Assembly (NCBI GenBank): GCA_964393895.1
Contig: CAYMWP010000174.1
Coordinates: forward strand, 1-8,323
Direction of reading: 5' to 3'
From: B4-G1 sp964393895
Lineage (GTDB): Bacteria; Chloroflexota; Anaerolineae; B4-G1
Length of the DNA stretch: 8,323 nt
The stretch's first letter is position 1. Each line of letters opens with the position of its first letter. Shown piece after piece: positions 1 to 6,164 of the stretch. A program made the translations under genes and the position numbers. Under the pieces are notes generated by a model that saw nothing but the letters and a program-made list of their open reading frames with translations, ran no database searches and was not told where the DNA came from.

Positions 1-148
1 ATCGGAGGTTCACTTCGGCTATAATGAGGAGAGGAACCCCGGTAAACAAATACAATAAGCCGTATTGGGTTTAGGGCCTGCCGACCGCTGTAATCTTGGC
101 GGCGCGCTGTGTCAGGCAGCGTGTCAAAAGAGGGTCAGGAGTAGGGGA

Positions 149-1753
149 TCAATGACTGGCGGAAAGGTCTAATTCGCTCGGCGTTACCCGGCGCGATAAC
201 TCGTAAAAGACGTGATAGTCACCGATTTGTCTCTCTGTGTAATTCACACCCAACTCGGCGAGCTGCTCCTGCAGCAGATCGTCCAGCAGCGGGTGGTTGG
301 TGGTGACATAAACCGAGACGGAGCTGGCCTCAACCAGTTCTCCGTAAGGCGCGTACCGGTCGTCGCGGGGAGTGTAGCGCAGGTCGGCCTTGTATGGCAG
401 GCGGGGCACGAGGATGACCTCTTCCCCGGAGAGAAAGGCGATGGGATAGGTCACCCAGTAGTTGGCGTAGCCGCGAGTGGCGCCGCGCACCTGCAAAAAG
501 TCAATCAACTCTGCATCGTAGCGGTGATCCACCTGAGTGATGGCCTCGAACTGGGTGGTTAGCCCTGGCGGATTGTCCAGCGCAGCCTGAGCCGTGCCGA
601 CCAGATTGAAGAACAGGACGGCGCCCAACAGCCCCCAGGCCCAGCGTCCGGCGCGCTCGCGCAGCACAGTCAGCGCCTCGGCGGTAAAGATGAAAAGCGG
701 CAGGTAGAGCGGCAAAAAGTACCGTCCCGAAGGATCTCCCCCAAAAGGGGTCAGTATGAAACCGAGAAACAAGGTTCCGCAGACACCCCACAGCAGGAGA
801 TGGCCGGGGGGATTGGTGGAGGAACGGGAGCAAGAGCGACGCAGCCCGTAGCCCAGTGCTCCCAGGTAGAGCGACAGCACAGGCACGGCCAGCAACAGGG
901 GCGGCCCTTTCACGCTCCAGGGAAAGCGCAGGCCAAAGAGCGCGGGCAATCCCAGCACAAAGAAACTGAAACCCCGCAGCCCGACGTTCCCCAGAAAGCT
1001 ACCCGCCGTGGCCGTGCTGTTAATCGCCGTCCCGAGCAATTCCGCTACGCCGGCGTCCATCTGGCCCAGGTTGCCCAACCACCAGGGCAAGCTGCCCACA
1101 ATAAAGCCCAGCAGGGTGCAGGAGGCAGGATGTAGGAGGCAGGAGGCGTGAAACTTGCATCTTGCCACCCGCCATAGGAGCCACAGTGCTACCGGGATCA
1201 GGTAAACCAGAGTCAGGCCAAAGGCCCAGAAACCGAGGCCCGCCGCCAGGCCCCACGCCAGCCACAGTCCCCGGCGGTACGCGTCCTCCCAGCCCAGCCG
1301 GTGTCCCCACCAGAGCAGCAGGTTGCCCACCAGCAACGCCTCGCCGTAGCCGCCCAGCGTCGCGGTCGTGTAGAGGGTCAGCAGCACGGGGGGAAAGGCC
1401 AGCAGCAACACGGTCAGACGAGCGGCGCGCCGGCTGCCCGTGATCCGACGGGCCACCGGGTAACTGGTCAGCAGCACGGCGGCAAAGAGCGACGCTTGCA
1501 CCACTCGCACCGCCAGCACACTCTCCCCCAGCAGCGCAAAAGCCCCGGCCACCAGGTAGGCATCCAGGCTGCCCATGTAGGCCTGGCCGTAAAAGAACCA
1601 GGGTTGCTCTCCTTGCAGGATGTGACGCGCCATCAGCGCCACCACCGCTTCGTCAGAGTTGAAGGGGAGCGCGTCGAGGGCCAGCAGCGCCGCTTTGAGC
1701 GCCACCGCCCCGACTAGAACCACGCCCAGGTACCCAACCTCGCGCGATTTCAC
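149..1753 (-). CDS. GT-C-type multi-pass membrane glycosyltransferase (family 39-like)
   Basis: This is an integral membrane protein of 534 residues that probably transfers a sugar from a polyprenyl-phosphate carrier outside the membrane; substrate unknown. About ten hydrophobic segments are visible (for example residues 8-29, 68-99, 112-131, 165-195, 213-226, 284-303, 320-336, 344-363, 372-390), followed by a soluble C-terminal part from about 395. The first external loop carries N-S-D-E at 32-35 and a FYGQAYMGSLDAY stretch at 54-66, the acidic-loop pattern typical of GT-C enzymes. I chose the GTG at 1753 over an ATG at 1957: the extra 68 residues are Cys/Arg-rich and not membrane-like, GAGAG lies six bases upstream of the GTG, and the GTG overlaps the TGA of an upstream reading frame (GTGA). 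Residues about 196-214 are encoded by a heptamer repeat. Family is fairly sure; substrate and exact start are not. Confidence 0.8.
   Translation of the reverse strand: MKSREVGYLGVVLVGAVALKAALLALDALPFNSDEAVVALMARHILQGEQPWFFYGQAYMGSLDAYLVAGAFALLGESVLAVRVVQASLFAAVLLTSYPVARRITGSRRAARLTVLLLAFPPVLLTLYTTATLGGYGEALLVGNLLLWWGHRLGWEDAYRRGLWLAWGLAAGLGFWAFGLTLVYLIPVALWLLWRVARCKFHASCLLHPASCTLLGFIVGSLPWWLGNLGQMDAGVAELLGTAINSTATAGSFLGNVGLRGFSFFVLGLPALFGLRFPWSVKGPPLLLAVPVLSLYLGALGYGLRRSCSRSSTNPPGHLLLWGVCGTLFLGFILTPFGGDPSGRYFLPLYLPLFIFTAEALTVLRERAGRWAWGLLGAVLFFNLVGTAQAALDNPPGLTTQFEAITQVDHRYDAELIDFLQVRGATRGYANYWVTYPIAFLSGEEVILVPRLPYKADLRYTPRDDRYAPYGELVEASSVSVYVTTNHPLLDDLLQEQLAELGVNYTERQIGDYHVFYELSRRVTPSELDLSASH
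1113..1168. repeat. Degenerate heptamer tandem repeat inside the glycosyltransferase gene
   Basis: Eight consecutive 7-base units fit one register. AGGAGGC occurs three times (1120, 1134, 1141), flanked by the variants AGGGTGC and AGGATGT, and the series ends with TTGCATC and TTGCCAC. In the gene it encodes a Cys/His-rich stretch (about residues 196-214) in the loop between two membrane segments. Seven is not a multiple of three, so gain or loss of single units would shift the frame. Confidence 0.7.
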
Positions 1754-2004
1754 TGGTGTCTCTCGATCGGACGCCTCGCCGTCACACGCGCGACATGCGC
1801 AATGCCTCGCATCCCGAATCTGCAAGCAAGAGAAATCAGAACCACCCTCCACACCGCAACTGACGTGCCCACGTCCAACATAACCCACCACGGTCGGTAG
1901 TGAAACTCGATGCGATGCGTGCCTGCCAGCGCGCACGCCGCGCACCGTTTCGCCCACTGCAAATGTTTAAAACGGCCAATGTTTTGCGCTTGAATAAGCT
2001 GCAA
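1750..2004 (-). pseudogene. Frameshifted C-terminal remnant of a second membrane glycosyltransferase/YfhO-like protein
   Basis: The minus frame ending at 1750 reads ALAGTHRIEFHYRPWW and then a single hydrophobic segment ending in basic residues. This resembles the usual end of YfhO-like and related GT-C proteins, where a small beta domain (pattern 'RGV-PAG-H-I-F-YRP') leads into the last membrane helix. The expected preceding 'VRGVR' is present but in a different frame (about 1931-1945), which places a frameshift near 1930. Upstream of that a stop interrupts the second frame and no further similarity is visible, so only a tail remains. Its TGA overlaps the GTG start of the next gene (GTGA), as expected of a once translationally coupled pair. 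A short 84-residue ORF with an ATG at 2004 could still be expressed, but I think it is a relic. Family assignment rests on pattern memory only. Confidence 0.45.
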
Positions 2005-2006
2005 TG

Positions 2007-2021
2007 AGACCTCGGAGGTCT
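2007..2021. repeat. Perfect 15 bp palindrome AGACCTC-G-GAGGTCT
   Basis: Two 7-base arms match exactly around one central base. The site lies 52 bases past the thyX stop, before the membrane-protein remnant. No T-run follows on either strand, so it is not a standard intrinsic terminator. It could be a protein-binding site, a small RNA hairpin or a dispersed genomic palindrome. Confidence 0.55.
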
Positions 2022-2073
2022 AAATAGCCACCAAGCTGAGCAGTTACCCTCCGGTCATTATTGTACGAGGACG

Positions 2074-2712
2074 CTACCCTATACCTTCAAGGAAAGATGG
2101 ATATTGGGTTCTCAGTTCCTCCCGCAAGTCGCCAAAGATGCTGGGAGCAATGGGGTAAACAAGTGTGAGCATCTGTGTAGCGACTTTGCGAATTTCCCAC
2201 TGGGCCGCTGGCGATGTGCGGATGCGAAAAAAATGGAGCAACTCGCGAAAGTTCATCGTGACGATGATGCGGGTGGCAGCCGCGTTGGGCAGCACGAAAC
2301 GGGCGTCTTCCTTGCGCACCCCCAGCTCGCGCAGCGCGCGGTAAGCGCCCTTTACCTCGGCGGCGAATCTCTCCCAGATCGCCATCGCCTCTGGATTCTC
2401 CACGATGGCGGGTGGAAGCGCCCATTCCGGGTCGGACATGTCCACGTACCGTTGGCTCTCCTGGCTGTAGCTGGCGAGGCGGTGCCTGACAAGTTGGTGC
2501 GAGCAGGCCCGGCTAATCCCGCTGATCTCGAAGGTCGCCGAGGCGTGTTCGATCAAACTCTCGTGTCCCTCGCGGACGCGCGCCTGCAAAAAGCGGCCCG
2601 CATCACCCCGGCTCTCGCTGCGGTAGCAGATGCGACCAGCGCGCTCCAGCAATTCCTCCGGCCTGCCGTCACCCTGCAGGTACCCGGTGATAGCGATCAA
2701 CTCAACCTTCAT
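2074..2712 (-). CDS. thyX: Flavin-dependent thymidylate synthase ThyX
   Basis: ThyX makes dTMP from dUMP using methylene-tetrahydrofolate as carbon donor and reduced FAD as hydride carrier, acting in the cytoplasm as a homotetramer. The 212-residue length is normal. The signature RHRx7S is present as RHRLASYSQESQRY at 76-89. Other family blocks are visible: R-F-V-L-P-N at 138-143, a conserved NFRELLHFFRIR at 154-165 and AQWEIR at 170-175, which contribute to nucleotide and flavin binding. The ATG at 2712 has GGAGG seven bases upstream, a good ribosome binding site. It lies 17 bases after the acetyltransferase gene and is probably co-transcribed with it. Presence of thyX suggests an organism that does not depend on thyA, but that cannot be judged from this window. 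The functional call is very sure. Confidence 0.96.
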   Translation of the reverse strand: MKVELIAITGYLQGDGRPEELLERAGRICYRSESRGDAGRFLQARVREGHESLIEHASATFEISGISRACSHQLVRHRLASYSQESQRYVDMSDPEWALPPAIVENPEAMAIWERFAAEVKGAYRALRELGVRKEDARFVLPNAAATRIIVTMNFRELLHFFRIRTSPAAQWEIRKVATQMLTLVYPIAPSIFGDLREELRTQYPSFLEGIG

Positions 2713-2720
2713 TTCTCAAC

Positions 2721-2755
2721 CTCCACTCCCTACTCCCTATTCTTACACACTCCCT
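2721..2755. repeat. Degenerate heptamer tandem repeat at the acetyltransferase gene end
   Basis: Five 7-base units fit one register: CTCCACT, CCCTACT, CCCTATT, CTTACAC, ACTCCCT. The run covers the last codons and stop of the acetyltransferase gene and reaches the thyX ribosome binding region. Similar units occur near 1113 and 7951 in this window. Confidence 0.6.
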
Positions 2756-3449
2756 CTCCGGTGAACTCGCGAGCGCCAGTATCCACGTAACCGACCTCCT
2801 CGGCCAACTTGAGGCTGGAGCGGTTGCTCTCGCCGACGACGTAAAGTGGCTGCCGGCCCGATTGAACGGCCCACGTGGTACAGGCCGTCAGTACCGCCCG
2901 ACCCCAACCGCGCCCCTGGCCGGCCGGCGTGGTGCGGACGAATAGTTCGGCAAAGTGAGGCGAAGACCAATTGAGGCCCGACTCGGCCGCCACTTCTCCC
3001 TGCGAGCGGACGACGAAACGGGGCCGGCCGTTCACCCCCTGTTCCGCCACAACCAGCACGTTGATGCTGAACCTCACGTTGGACAGTTCGAGCCTGTAGA
3101 TACGATTGATCTCGGATGGCCCAAGGTCCACGATCTTTTTGACCGGATTCCTCAACCCCGGTCTGGTGATCAAGTAATACGGGCGTCCGGGGAGCAATGC
3201 CTCGCGCAGCAAGGCGGCGGCGGCGCGGACGTTCACCGCGTGCAAGACGACGGTCGGTTGAAACAAACGCTGCCCGGTCTGGCAGACGGCGACGAATCCA
3301 CTGGCGTGACCGCCCTCGTCCTCGCGGACGTAGAGCTGGGTGCGCCGGGGATCGTGGTAGAAGGCATAATAGACGTACAGCGCGTCGGCCGGGTCGGAAA
3401 AGTGGAGCAGGGGACGAGCTTTTAGACGCAAGCGTTCCAGATTAGTCAC
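2730..3449 (-). CDS. GNAT-family N-acetyltransferase
   Basis: Probable acetyl-CoA-dependent acyltransferase of 239 residues; target unknown. The C-terminal half (about 125-231) has the GNAT fold pattern: a strand ending F-A-E-L-F-V at 166-171, the pyrophosphate-binding loop Q-G-R-G-W-G at 178-183, and a final block with ESNRSSLKLAEEVGY at 207-221, typical of the last helix and strand of the family. The N-terminal 120 residues are less typical and could be a degenerate second GNAT lobe. The start is uncertain. I prefer the GTG at 3449, which has GGAGG eight bases upstream and overlaps the protease TAA stop by 8 bases, suggesting translational coupling; in-frame ATGs at 3464 and 3497 would add 5 or 16 residues. 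The last few codons and the stop lie in a heptamer repeat, so the final residues may be repeat-derived. Confidence 0.85.
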   Translation of the reverse strand: MTNLERLRLKARPLLHFSDPADALYVYYAFYHDPRRTQLYVREDEGGHASGFVAVCQTGQRLFQPTVVLHAVNVRAAAALLREALLPGRPYYLITRPGLRNPVKKIVDLGPSEINRIYRLELSNVRFSINVLVVAEQGVNGRPRFVVRSQGEVAAESGLNWSSPHFAELFVRTTPAGQGRGWGRAVLTACTTWAVQSGRQPLYVVGESNRSSLKLAEEVGYVDTGAREFTGEGVCKNRE

Positions 3450-5343
3450 TCCCGTTTCCTCCATGCACCCAGCCCTTGAAAACGACGGGGCAAGCATAGC
3501 GCCAGGGGATGATCGCCTCCACTGGCGCGCCCGTCACGGGAGCGAGCAGCTCGTTGGCGCTCAGGCCGTAAGCCGAGTTGACCGCGCGCGCGCCCGGCGG
3601 CAGGTGCGCCACTGTGACCGCTAGCGTGGCCGTCAACATCTCCCCCTGCGCCAGACCGGCGGCTGTCCAGGTGACCACTCCCCCTGCCCGTGTATAGTCC
3701 CCGCTGGCCCAGGCAAAGGTGGTGGAAGTGGGAAGAGTGTCCGTGAGGATGACCTGGGTAAGCGCAAAGTTGAAAGTATTCTCGTAAGTCAACGTGTAAA
3801 CGAGCGACTGGGCCGGCAGCCCTGGCGGAAAAGCGGCTTCCTTGCCGACCTGTGACGCCCGCACCGCCGCCAGCGCGTCCACGATGCCCCAGCCGTAGAC
3901 GTTGTTCGGCACGTCGCCCGGGTCATCGTCGCCGCAGGTTTGGGTCGTCGCGTGGGGCCGGGCGGTCTGCTCAATGATCCACTCGGTGGTGTCCACGTCG
4001 CCGACGAGGCGCGGCGCGGCCGACCACAGCAGCGCGACCGTTCCCACGACGTGCGGCCCGGCCATCGAGGTGCCACTCTTCCAGCCGTAACCACCGCCTG
4101 GGACGCTGGAGCGGACGCTCACGCCCGGCGCGCTCACGTCCGGCTTGAGCCTGCCGGAGCCATCCACCGTCACCGGCCCACGGCTGCTAAAGCCGGCGAT
4201 GTTGTCGCCGCTATCGGTGGCCCCCACGGAGAAGGCGGCCTCGTAGATAGCGGGCGGGTCTTGCACTGTCCCACACCCACCATATCCATCATTACCGGCC
4301 GAAGCGACGACGACTATTCCCGCCGCGCGCACGCTCTCGACGACCGTTTGCAGTGTGTCCCAGGCACACCCCTCGCTGGGCGGGCAGGTCCACGAGCTGT
4401 TGATCACGTGGGGGGCCAGGCCGGGGACGCCATCGGTGGCGGGGTTGCCGCCGACGGGGTAAGGGGCCAGGAAGAACTCGAAGCACTCGATGTAGGTCGC
4501 GGGCGTGCCGACTCCCTGATCCATATTCCGGCAGCCGATCCAGCGCGCGCCGGGCGCGACGCCGATCTGGTTGCCCGCGCCGTCATCGCCGACGATGGTG
4601 CCCATGGTGTGGGTGCCGTGGCCGTGATCGTCGCAGGGAATGGGAGAATCGGCCCCGCAGACGCCGCCCCCGCTGTGGATGGCGTCGTGCCAGTTGTAGT
4701 CGTGGGTGGCGGTGACGCTGTCCCAGCCCCGATACTGGTTGATCAGCGCCGGGTGGTCCCAGTCGTAGCCGGTATCCTGCCCGGCGACGACGATGTTCTG
4801 GCCGGTGTAGCCCAGCGCCCAGACGTCGTCGGCATTGACGCGGGCCACACCCCACTCGATTCCCTGAGGAGCCAGCAGGCGTGCGATATCGAGTTGAGGC
4901 TGTGGCAGCGATTGGCGGACGCGCGGGTTGGCCTCGATGCGGGCCACGTCGGGGCGGGCGGCCAATTGGGTGACCAGGGCGCGGTCTCCTTTCATCGCCA
5001 GCAGATTGGCGACGTAGAAGGAGCGGTAGGCCACGCCGGCTCCGTCCAGTTCGGCCCGCAGGGAGGATTGGGAACGCAGCGCCGTCTCCCGCAGCGTATC
5101 GTAGACGTAGCGCAGCCGCGCCTCGCGGTTGGGCGCGGATGGTAACCATCCGGCGTTGGCCGCCGCGCCGAGGTCGGCCTGCTCGGCCAGGATCACCAGG
5201 AACTCGGTCTCGCCGGCGGTGGCGGTGGCTTCCCACACCAATGGGGCGACTTTGGCAGGCGGGGCAGATAGGGCCGATCCCGTGAAGAGCAGGCCCATCA
5301 GGCCCAATGCCAGTCCCAGGCTCGTGAGTAGGCGTTTGTTCAT
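3442..5343 (-). CDS. Secreted S8 family serine protease (subtilase)
   Basis: This is a 633-residue exported subtilisin-like endopeptidase. Residues 1-27 form a signal peptide (KR, then a hydrophobic core, then A-L-S-A). Residues about 45-145 resemble an I9-type inhibitory propeptide. The catalytic domain spans about 165-495 with all active-site residues visible: Asp190 in GQDTG, His242 in GHGTH, oxyanion Asn351 in SAGND and Ser426 in GTSMAGP. Nine cysteines fall in or near the domain (such as 229, 237, 271, 287, 320, 326, 357, 470), so disulfides are likely. Residues about 512-580 look like a DUF11-type beta domain (YTLTYENTF, then TDTLP). The tail at 612-624 (IPWRYACPVVFKG) is hydrophobic with a basic end and may be an anchoring or sorting signal. 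There is no clear ribosome binding site, and a strong promoter sits just before the ATG, so translation is probably leaderless. Confidence 0.95.
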   Translation of the reverse strand: MNKRLLTSLGLALGLMGLLFTGSALSAPPAKVAPLVWEATATAGETEFLVILAEQADLGAAANAGWLPSAPNREARLRYVYDTLRETALRSQSSLRAELDGAGVAYRSFYVANLLAMKGDRALVTQLAARPDVARIEANPRVRQSLPQPQLDIARLLAPQGIEWGVARVNADDVWALGYTGQNIVVAGQDTGYDWDHPALINQYRGWDSVTATHDYNWHDAIHSGGGVCGADSPIPCDDHGHGTHTMGTIVGDDGAGNQIGVAPGARWIGCRNMDQGVGTPATYIECFEFFLAPYPVGGNPATDGVPGLAPHVINSSWTCPPSEGCAWDTLQTVVESVRAAGIVVVASAGNDGYGGCGTVQDPPAIYEAAFSVGATDSGDNIAGFSSRGPVTVDGSGRLKPDVSAPGVSVRSSVPGGGYGWKSGTSMAGPHVVGTVALLWSAAPRLVGDVDTTEWIIEQTARPHATTQTCGDDDPGDVPNNVYGWGIVDALAAVRASQVGKEAAFPPGLPAQSLVYTLTYENTFNFALTQVILTDTLPTSTTFAWASGDYTRAGGVVTWTAAGLAQGEMLTATLAVTVAHLPPGARAVNSAYGLSANELLAPVTGAPVEAIIPWRYACPVVFKGWVHGGNGSD

Positions 5344-5351
5344 GGTGGTTG

Positions 5352-5379
5352 ATTATAACAGAAGTACGCTCCTTGACAA
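5352..5379 (-). promoter_or_regulatory. Sigma70-type promoter of the protease gene, leaderless
   Basis: On the minus strand TTGTCA (5379-5374) and a perfect TATAAT (5357-5352) are separated by 16 bases. The -10 box ends only 8 bases before the ATG at 5343, so the transcript should begin within a few bases of the start codon, too close for a Shine-Dalgarno site. Confidence 0.7.
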
Positions 5380-5401
5380 AAGCCCCCTGCTGTAGGATAA
5401 T
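5373..5401 (+). promoter_or_regulatory. Sigma70-type promoter of trxA
   Basis: A perfect TTGACA (5373-5378) and GATAAT (5396-5401) are separated by 17 bases. The predicted start near 5408 leaves about 20 bases of leader containing GAGGAGG (5417-5423), five bases before the trxA ATG. The -35 box overlaps by five bases the -35 box of the divergent protease promoter. Confidence 0.75.
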
Positions 5402-5428
5402 GCCCGCCACCTTTTTGAGGAGGATGAT

Positions 5429-5755
5429 ATGACAAAACCATTTGAAGTGACCGACAGCACATTCGAGAGCAAAGTGCTCCAGGCCACGGAGCCGACTCTG
5501 GTTGACTTTTGGGCCGCGTGGTGCGGGCCTTGCCGCATGGTAGCGCCCGTAGTCGAAGAGATCGCCGGAGAGTACAACGGTAAGCTGCGGGTCGCCAAGC
5601 TGGACGTGGACAGCAGCCCGCAGACGCCGAGCCGCTATGGCATTCGGGGCATCCCCACGCTGATCCTGTTCAAGGATGGAGCAGAGGCAACCCGCATCGT
5701 GGGCTTTAGGCCCAAGGATGCGCTGGTCGAGGAACTGCTGCCTCACATGGCTTGA
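5429..5755 (+). CDS. trxA: Thioredoxin
   Basis: This is a small cytoplasmic dithiol-disulfide oxidoreductase that passes electrons from thioredoxin reductase to target proteins. The 108-residue length is standard for a single-domain thioredoxin. The active site WCGPC is at 31-35 inside the usual VDFWAAWCGPC context, the buried Asp equivalent is Asp26, and the cis-proline is Pro76 in GIRGIPT. DVDSSPQ at 59-65 and FKDGAEATRIVGF at 81-93 match the last strands of the family. The start is set by a strong GAGGAGG five bases upstream. The gene has its own promoter and is divergent to the secreted protease. No terminator follows; a new promoter overlaps its stop codon, so some transcripts may read through into the T-box leader. 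Confidence 0.96.
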   Translation: MTKPFEVTDSTFESKVLQATEPTLVDFWAAWCGPCRMVAPVVEEIAGEYNGKLRVAKLDVDSSPQTPSRYGIRGIPTLILFKDGAEATRIVGFRPKDALVEELLPHMA

Positions 5756-5780
5756 CTTTACGCTATCTGTGTGGTAAACT
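5752..5780 (+). promoter_or_regulatory. Promoter of the trpS T-box operon, overlapping the trxA stop
   Basis: TTGACT (5752-5757) and TAAACT (5775-5780) have an ideal 17-base spacer. The -35 box contains the trxA TGA stop (5753-5755). The predicted start near 5787 lies just before the first helix of the T-box leader. Confidence 0.6.
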
Positions 5781-6027
5781 GTGCACACAATTCGATATTG
5801 AAAGACTGCGATTGGGAAGAGTAGGCATCGAAGCGAGGTTCAGAGAGTCGGGCACAAGCTGAAAGCCCGATACCAGCGCCGGTGTTGAATGGGCCCAGGA
5901 GTCGCCCGCCGAAACGAACAACAGATTGTTCAGAGTAGTCCGGGCCGGAGACGCCACCGTTACCAGGGCCGAGGGTATCGCCGAAAGGCCGTACCTGCAC
6001 CAGAGTGAGGCTGGCTCTTCACGTACC

Positions 6028-6053
6028 ACGCGCCGTCATCGGCGCGTTTTTTT
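6028..6053 (+). terminator. Terminator-like hairpin within the T-box leader
   Basis: ACGCGCCG (6028-6035) and CGGCGCGT (6040-6047) pair perfectly over a 4-base TCAT loop, with seven Ts at 6047-6053. By form this is a strong intrinsic terminator, but it lies upstream of the T-box sequence, where stem III of the leader is expected. It may be stem III or an additional termination point. Confidence 0.5.
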
Positions 6054-6103
6054 GTTCCGGGGCGCCGCCTAACCAGGGTGGCACCGCGAGTGTCCAGAGT
6101 ATG

Positions 6104-6139
6104 ACGCCCGTCCCTGAAGGGGGACGGGCGTTCTTTTTT
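6104..6139 (+). terminator. Regulated T-box terminator before trpS
   Basis: Arms ACGCCCGTCCC (6104-6114) and GGGACGGGCGT (6121-6131) form 11 perfect pairs, followed by TCTTTTTT. Its 5' arm contains the CCCT that pairs with the T-box in the alternative antiterminator. It ends about 25 bases before the trpS ATG. Confidence 0.9.
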
Positions 6140-6164
6140 ATCGCTCATGAATGGAGGAGGAGAA

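Larger units (their letters stand above)
5787..6140 (+). promoter_or_regulatory. Tryptophan T-box riboswitch leader (specifier UGG)
   Basis: This is a tRNA-sensing leader RNA controlling trpS. The hallmark T-box AGGGTGGCACCGCG is exact at 6075-6088. Stem I can be drawn: GCGAT 5808-5812 pairs with GTCGC 5901-5905, and TGGG 5813-5816 with CCCA 5894-5897. The specifier loop then has AGTA (5820-5823) opposite GAA (5887-5889), directly followed by TGG (5890-5892), the tryptophan codon. Higher up come an AGAG bulge (5842-5847) and a distal TCGGGC/GCCCGA helix (5848-5853/5865-5870). The antiterminator would pair AGGG (6075-6078) with CCCT (6112-6115), in competition with the final terminator. Uncharged tRNA-Trp should stabilise the antiterminator and permit transcription of trpS and downstream genes. 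The specifier matches the gene downstream, which makes the call firm; exact 5' end and stems II and III are inferred. Confidence 0.93.

Noticed and set aside
20..25. TATAAT on the plus strand near the window start
   Set aside because: Its -35 region would lie outside the window and no gene follows on the plus strand; the first 148 bases show no supportable gene.
105..121. CGCTG/CAGCG inverted repeat beyond the glycosyltransferase stop
   Set aside because: Only five pairs with a seven-base loop and no T-run on the minus strand, so a terminator cannot be supported.
1754..1957. N-terminal extension of the glycosyltransferase from an ATG at 1957
   Set aside because: The 68 residues are Cys/Arg-rich and unlike a membrane protein N-terminus. 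The same DNA in another frame gives a plausible membrane-protein tail, and a GTG with a binding site lies at 1753.
3940..5145. Long open frame on the plus strand, 401 codons, opposite the protease gene
   Set aside because: It is an antisense shadow of a G+C-rich gene: low-complexity Ala/Gly/Asp/Arg composition, no recognisable domain, while the minus strand encodes a complete subtilase.
4583..5788. Long minus-strand frame running across trxA and the protease start
   Set aside because: It runs antisense through trxA and out of frame through the protease, and covers two promoters; the Arg/Pro-rich composition is that of a frame shadow.
6147..6164. Upstream ATG for trpS
   Set aside because: It would place GGAGGAGG inside the coding region. 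The ATG at 6165 has that site upstream and begins with the usual short N-terminus.
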